Below are positions 53,868 through 56,859 of a stretch of 56,859 bases of DNA, one piece after another. Within the stretch, counting starts at the first letter, position 1. Each line of letters opens with the position of its first letter. The notes beneath the pieces are model-generated. The model was not told the origin of the DNA. It was given only the letters and a program-made list of their open reading frames with translations, and ran no database searches. Source of the stretch: Candidatus Omnitrophota bacterium (GTDB lineage Bacteria > Omnitrophota > Gorgyraeia > B26-G9); the NCBI GenBank assembly GCA_018813905.1, contig JAHJAO010000123.1, positions 1 to 56,859 on the forward strand, in the 5' to 3' direction. The position numbers and the translations under genes were made by a program.

Positions 53868-56825
53868 CTATATCGCCTGTTCAATCAGCTTCTCTGTCCC
53901 GGCCGCAGGCGCTTTCAAAGCTATAACCTCTGCTGGCTCTCGCTGCACCCTGACGGTATCCTCTAATAAATCCACCAATTCAAACCGGACAAGTTTCTTC
54001 CTCATCGTCTTTTCATGGCACTCGATAATTTCCAAAATCTTTCCCAAACGTTCGCTCATTGTCCAAACATGTTCCCGGTCGATATCGATCGCCGCGCCTA
54101 TTTTTTTTATGGTTACCGCGTAAGCCGTAAACCGGGGGAAAAATTCCCGCACCCCGTTAATCTCGTTTAAAAACTTTAGCGCGCTCATCAGCTCGTTAAA
54201 AGTCGTCCGGTAAAACTTCTGCAATATTTCTTTGGTCTCTTTAGTATTATTGACAGCATTATGTGCGCCATTTATTTTATTTTTAAGCTGCGTTATCTCG
54301 CGCTTTAATCTATCGAGCATCTCGTTTATTTCTCTTTCTACGGCGGTTATCTTCCTGAGTTTCTCGTCCAACTTTGTTTTTATCGGCGCCTTTGCCGTAT
54401 TTTCCAAATGCCGGTTTACTTCCAAAAGATGTTTAGCTATAGACCGTTCGCTTATTCCGGTTAAATCAGCGAGCTCCTCAATTGCCCATTCTTTATTTAT
54501 CTGCTCAAGATTCCTGTTTAAAGCCCAGAGGTATAATTTCCCCCCGGGATTATTAATATGCAGCTTAAATTTAATTAACGGCTCTGCCTGTTCCCTCAGG
54601 CGGTTCTGGACAGCTACAATATGATCGGATACGGACGCCCGGCCGATCCCGGCCTGCGCGGCTATTTCTCCCTGTGTCCACTCTTTATCTATCTGCTTTT
54701 TGGTCCTATTTATCGCCCATTCGTAGATTCGCTTTTGCGGGTCAGTTGTAACTTTAAACAATCTGATTAATGTTTTTCTTTCATTTTTCAAACGCTGCTG
54801 CAGTTGAGGAAGATGCTTTTTCACCGAGTCCTCACTTATTCCCGCCCCCTTGGCGATTTCCTGCAACGTCCATACTGTTTTCTGTTTAGGCTTGCCTTTT
54901 CTTCTGACCACAAAGCGGTATAATTTCTCCTGCGGGCTAAGTTCCAACAAAATCTCCGGCCTGTTTTCCTCTTTAAGCTGTTTTTGTACTGCGTCCAGAT
55001 AGTTACCTATTGACGCTTCGCTGATTCCGGCATGTTCGGCCAACTCACGCCGGCTCCAGCGTTTCTTAATCTGCTGTTTATCTCTGGCTACAGCCCAGCC
55101 GTAAAACTGTTTATAGGCATCGGCCAGCCCGACTAAAATCTTCGGCCTGTTTTCCTGTTGTAACCTCTCCTGGACTATCTCCAGATATCTGGGCATAAAA
55201 CTCTCGGCGATGCCAACGCGTTTACTCAATTCCCTTTGGTTCCACAGCTTATTTATCTGTCTTAACGTTCTAGCAATTGCCCACTTATAAAGTTTATCTT
55301 CCGGCGCCGGCTTTATTTTAATTGGCGGTAATTTTTCCTTTTTCAAACGTTCCTGCAAGAAAGCAAAATGGTTGGATAATGCGGATTCGCTTACTCCGAT
55401 AACCTCGGCGATTTCTTTTTGGGTCCACTCTTTATCTGTCTGGTTTTTGTCCCGATTTCGGGCCCACCGGTAAAGTGCTTTCGCAACATCCACCAGTTTT
55501 TTCTTAATCGCGGGCCTTTTTTCCTCTGCCAGCCGCTTTTCTATTGCCGGCAAATGTTTAGTCACAGCCCCTTTACTTATCCCGGCCGCTTTGGCGATAC
55601 TGCGATGTGTCCAGGCCTGGCTGATTTGTTTTTCGTCCGGGCTTATCGCCCACTGGTATAATAATTCCCGCGGGTCAGTTACACGTTTTCTCAATTTTTC
55701 CTCGGGCATGGGGATAGTGATGATAAAATTCGCGCCTAAACGGTCGGGCCTGTTCTGCGCGCTTATTTTACCTTTGAAATATTTTTCGATAACCTGCCGG
55801 CTCAGCCACATCCCCAGGCCGTACGCTTTGCCTTTTACATAACGGCGGCTGAATCCTTTTTTGAAGATAAGCTCGATTGTCTCCGGCTCTTTTGCCGAGG
55901 CGGCCTTTTCCTTGTCCCAAAATCCCAGCTCAACCGCTTTATTTTTCAATTCCCGGAGGTCAAATCCCCGGCCCGTGTCTTTTATTTCTATAACGATATT
56001 GTTCGCGTCTTTTTTTACGGACATTTCAAAATATACAGATATCGCACGGCCGTGCTCGATGATGTTGCGGATGATATTCTTGATGACAAATTCCATGCCG
56101 TCGCGGTATCCGAAAATTTCAAGGCCCAATCCTTTCTCGATAGAAATACCCCCTTTATCTTCTTCCTGTTTTAAAAGCTCTCCCAAATCAAAATACTCTA
56201 AATTTATCCCCTCCCTCACCGCCTGTATCCGGCGGTTTACAAACTCAGTAGCGGAAATCATCCTGGCTATAAGGCCGCTTATTTCTACCGAAATATCTTC
56301 CGTTTTTACCCGCTCCAGCTCTTTGAGTACAGCGTATTTTTCATTTAGCTGTTTAACTTTTTCGTTTAAATACAAAATATCCGCTTCGATAATAATATCC
56401 ATAGCGGAAAAAATAGACGTGATATCAGCTAAGCCCTCGACCATATCTTTAACAAACGCAGTTATGGCCTCTTCGCCATCTTTAAGTTCATCCTCTGTTT
56501 CGAGAATATCAATGTCCCCGCGGACCACCTGCAAAACATTATTCAACTGGTGAAAAATCATATTGAACTCCAGATAAGTTGTTTCCGCGGTTCCGATTTC
56601 TTCCTCGTCATCCGGGCCGGGGCCAGTTAAAAACCCTTCTTTTGCCGAAGCGGCAAAAATATCCTGAAAGGTATTGATATGGATATGGACAGCAGGCGAA
56701 AGCGCTGCGCCGCTACAGCCGCCGCGGCGGCGGCCGGCCGGCGGCAATAACACACCGGCCCAGGCGCAATTCGCAAGCAGCGCCTGTACGAGCATCACTG
56801 TAGTTATTTTTAATATGCTTTTCAT
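53868..56825 (-). CDS. Signal-bearing histidine kinase with seven tandem HTH repeats and LIEQAI tag
   Basis: 985 residues. Leader 1-23 (KSILKITTVMLVQALLANCA-WA) and ALSPAVHI at 41-48. A histidine kinase core lies at 80-375: H-box FHQLNNVLQV with His92, N-box VIKNIIRNIIEHG (N250, N254), G1 DTGRGF (283-288), F-box IFKKGFS (320-326), G2 YGLGMWLS. Seven repeats of 61-65 residues follow (about 384-446, 447-507, 508-568, 569-629, 630-692, 693-757, 758-820), each with K-x-Y-x-W-A-x-x-R, then WTQxEIAxxAGIS and a recognition-helix-like stretch ending in QxRL. Residues 822-875 form a coiled coil; the end is EKLIEQAI-TAG. It has no receiver or sensor domain, and the leader has no ribosome site. Role and location unknown. 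Confidence 0.82.
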   Translation of the reverse strand: MKSILKITTVMLVQALLANCAWAGVLLPPAGRRRGGCSGAALSPAVHIHINTFQDIFAASAKEGFLTGPGPDDEEEIGTAETTYLEFNMIFHQLNNVLQVVRGDIDILETEDELKDGEEAITAFVKDMVEGLADITSIFSAMDIIIEADILYLNEKVKQLNEKYAVLKELERVKTEDISVEISGLIARMISATEFVNRRIQAVREGINLEYFDLGELLKQEEDKGGISIEKGLGLEIFGYRDGMEFVIKNIIRNIIEHGRAISVYFEMSVKKDANNIVIEIKDTGRGFDLRELKNKAVELGFWDKEKAASAKEPETIELIFKKGFSRRYVKGKAYGLGMWLSRQVIEKYFKGKISAQNRPDRLGANFIITIPMPEEKLRKRVTDPRELLYQWAISPDEKQISQAWTHRSIAKAAGISKGAVTKHLPAIEKRLAEEKRPAIKKKLVDVAKALYRWARNRDKNQTDKEWTQKEIAEVIGVSESALSNHFAFLQERLKKEKLPPIKIKPAPEDKLYKWAIARTLRQINKLWNQRELSKRVGIAESFMPRYLEIVQERLQQENRPKILVGLADAYKQFYGWAVARDKQQIKKRWSRRELAEHAGISEASIGNYLDAVQKQLKEENRPEILLELSPQEKLYRFVVRRKGKPKQKTVWTLQEIAKGAGISEDSVKKHLPQLQQRLKNERKTLIRLFKVTTDPQKRIYEWAINRTKKQIDKEWTQGEIAAQAGIGRASVSDHIVAVQNRLREQAEPLIKFKLHINNPGGKLYLWALNRNLEQINKEWAIEELADLTGISERSIAKHLLEVNRHLENTAKAPIKTKLDEKLRKITAVEREINEMLDRLKREITQLKNKINGAHNAVNNTKETKEILQKFYRTTFNELMSALKFLNEINGVREFFPRFTAYAVTIKKIGAAIDIDREHVWTMSERLGKILEIIECHEKTMRKKLVRFELVDLLEDTVRVQREPAEVIALKAPAAGTEKLIEQAI

Positions 56826-56846
56826 TTTTAGCTTTTATGTCTTGAG
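56812..56846. repeat. 35 bp repeat spanning the start codon, copy 2
   Basis: Identical to 53711-53745, followed without interruption by ACTTGTGGCTTGC, the CTTG heptamer type that runs off the window edge. Confidence 0.9.
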
Positions 56847-56859
56847 ACTTGTGGCTTGC

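Noticed and set aside
56704-56765. Coding error at the Gly/Arg-rich stretch near residue 30 of the 985-residue protein
   Set aside because: The GC-rich run (PPAGRRRGGCSGA) keeps the frame between the leader and the ALSP motif shared with its neighbours, so it is more likely real, although a sequencing problem in this GC-rich patch cannot be ruled out.

Overview
The window reads as part of a chromosome of an anaerobic, little-studied Gram-negative-type bacterium, most likely Omnitrophota (Candidatus Omnitrophica) or a close PVC-side relative. This is inference from gene content, not from a marker phylogeny. The clues are lysine synthesis through DapL, NAD synthesis through aspartate dehydrogenase plus NadA, formate-tetrahydrofolate ligase, a two-gene SufC-SufB system, secreted AMIN-domain proteins, and very large proteins that pair a signal-like leader with helix-turn-helix (HTH) arrays. 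Housekeeping promoters follow the TTGACA / 17 bp / TATAAT pattern, and most genes have GGAGG-type ribosome sites.

From 1 to 14.1 kb all genes lie on the minus strand: a cut-off secG, an HTH-less LacI-type sensor domain, larC and larB (nickel-pincer cofactor), an MgtC-like membrane protein, purA, two paralogous AMIN/coiled-coil secreted proteins, serA with a class V aminotransferase, clpP and tig. From 14.2 to 17.6 kb there are four tRNA genes (Gly-GCC, Leu-UAG, Lys-CUU, Arg-UCG), an acyl-CoA ligase and a 580 bp non-coding block packed with hairpins and repeats linked to tRNA genes. From 17.1 to 20.6 kb come a flavodoxin, two PilZ proteins, rmuC, and two small proteins of unknown role.

From 20.6 to 37.7 kb a long, tightly packed biosynthetic run is headed by a strong promoter before argC: argCJBDFGH, lysA-dapF-dapA-dapB-dapL, then folK-panC-panD-nadA-nadX. 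It covers arginine, diaminopimelate/lysine, pterin, pantothenate and NAD. It is interrupted by short-period repeats and palindromic elements in the wider gaps. rplM-rpsI, a PEBP-like protein and sufC-sufB follow to 41.5 kb. A divergent promoter region then starts a plus-strand run: fhs, a strongly shortened mfd, a SurA-like chaperone, pdxA and rsmA.

The most unusual part is 48.5-56.8 kb: three adjacent minus-strand genes for proteins of 434, 1249 and 985 residues. All three begin with nearly the same signal-like leader (MK-I...ML-QA...CA-A), carry a TLAP-like motif about 40 residues in, and end in L-(I/V)-E-Q-A-I followed by TAG. Between these shared ends the bodies differ: five Fis-like HTHs; a Rossmann-like domain plus about six Fis-like HTHs plus a GHKL ATPase; and a histidine kinase core plus seven tandem ~62-residue HTH repeats. 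An export-type leader on DNA-binding and ATPase domains is paradoxical, and this trio is my best candidate for an undescribed system.

Many intergenic gaps hold degenerate 7-11 bp direct repeats (AACTTTATA, CTTGNRR, GTTANNNNNN types) and palindromic elements with GGGGACTCC and CTCGAA...TTCGAGGGG ends. One such element appears to be inserted in the leader region between the two largest paralogs.
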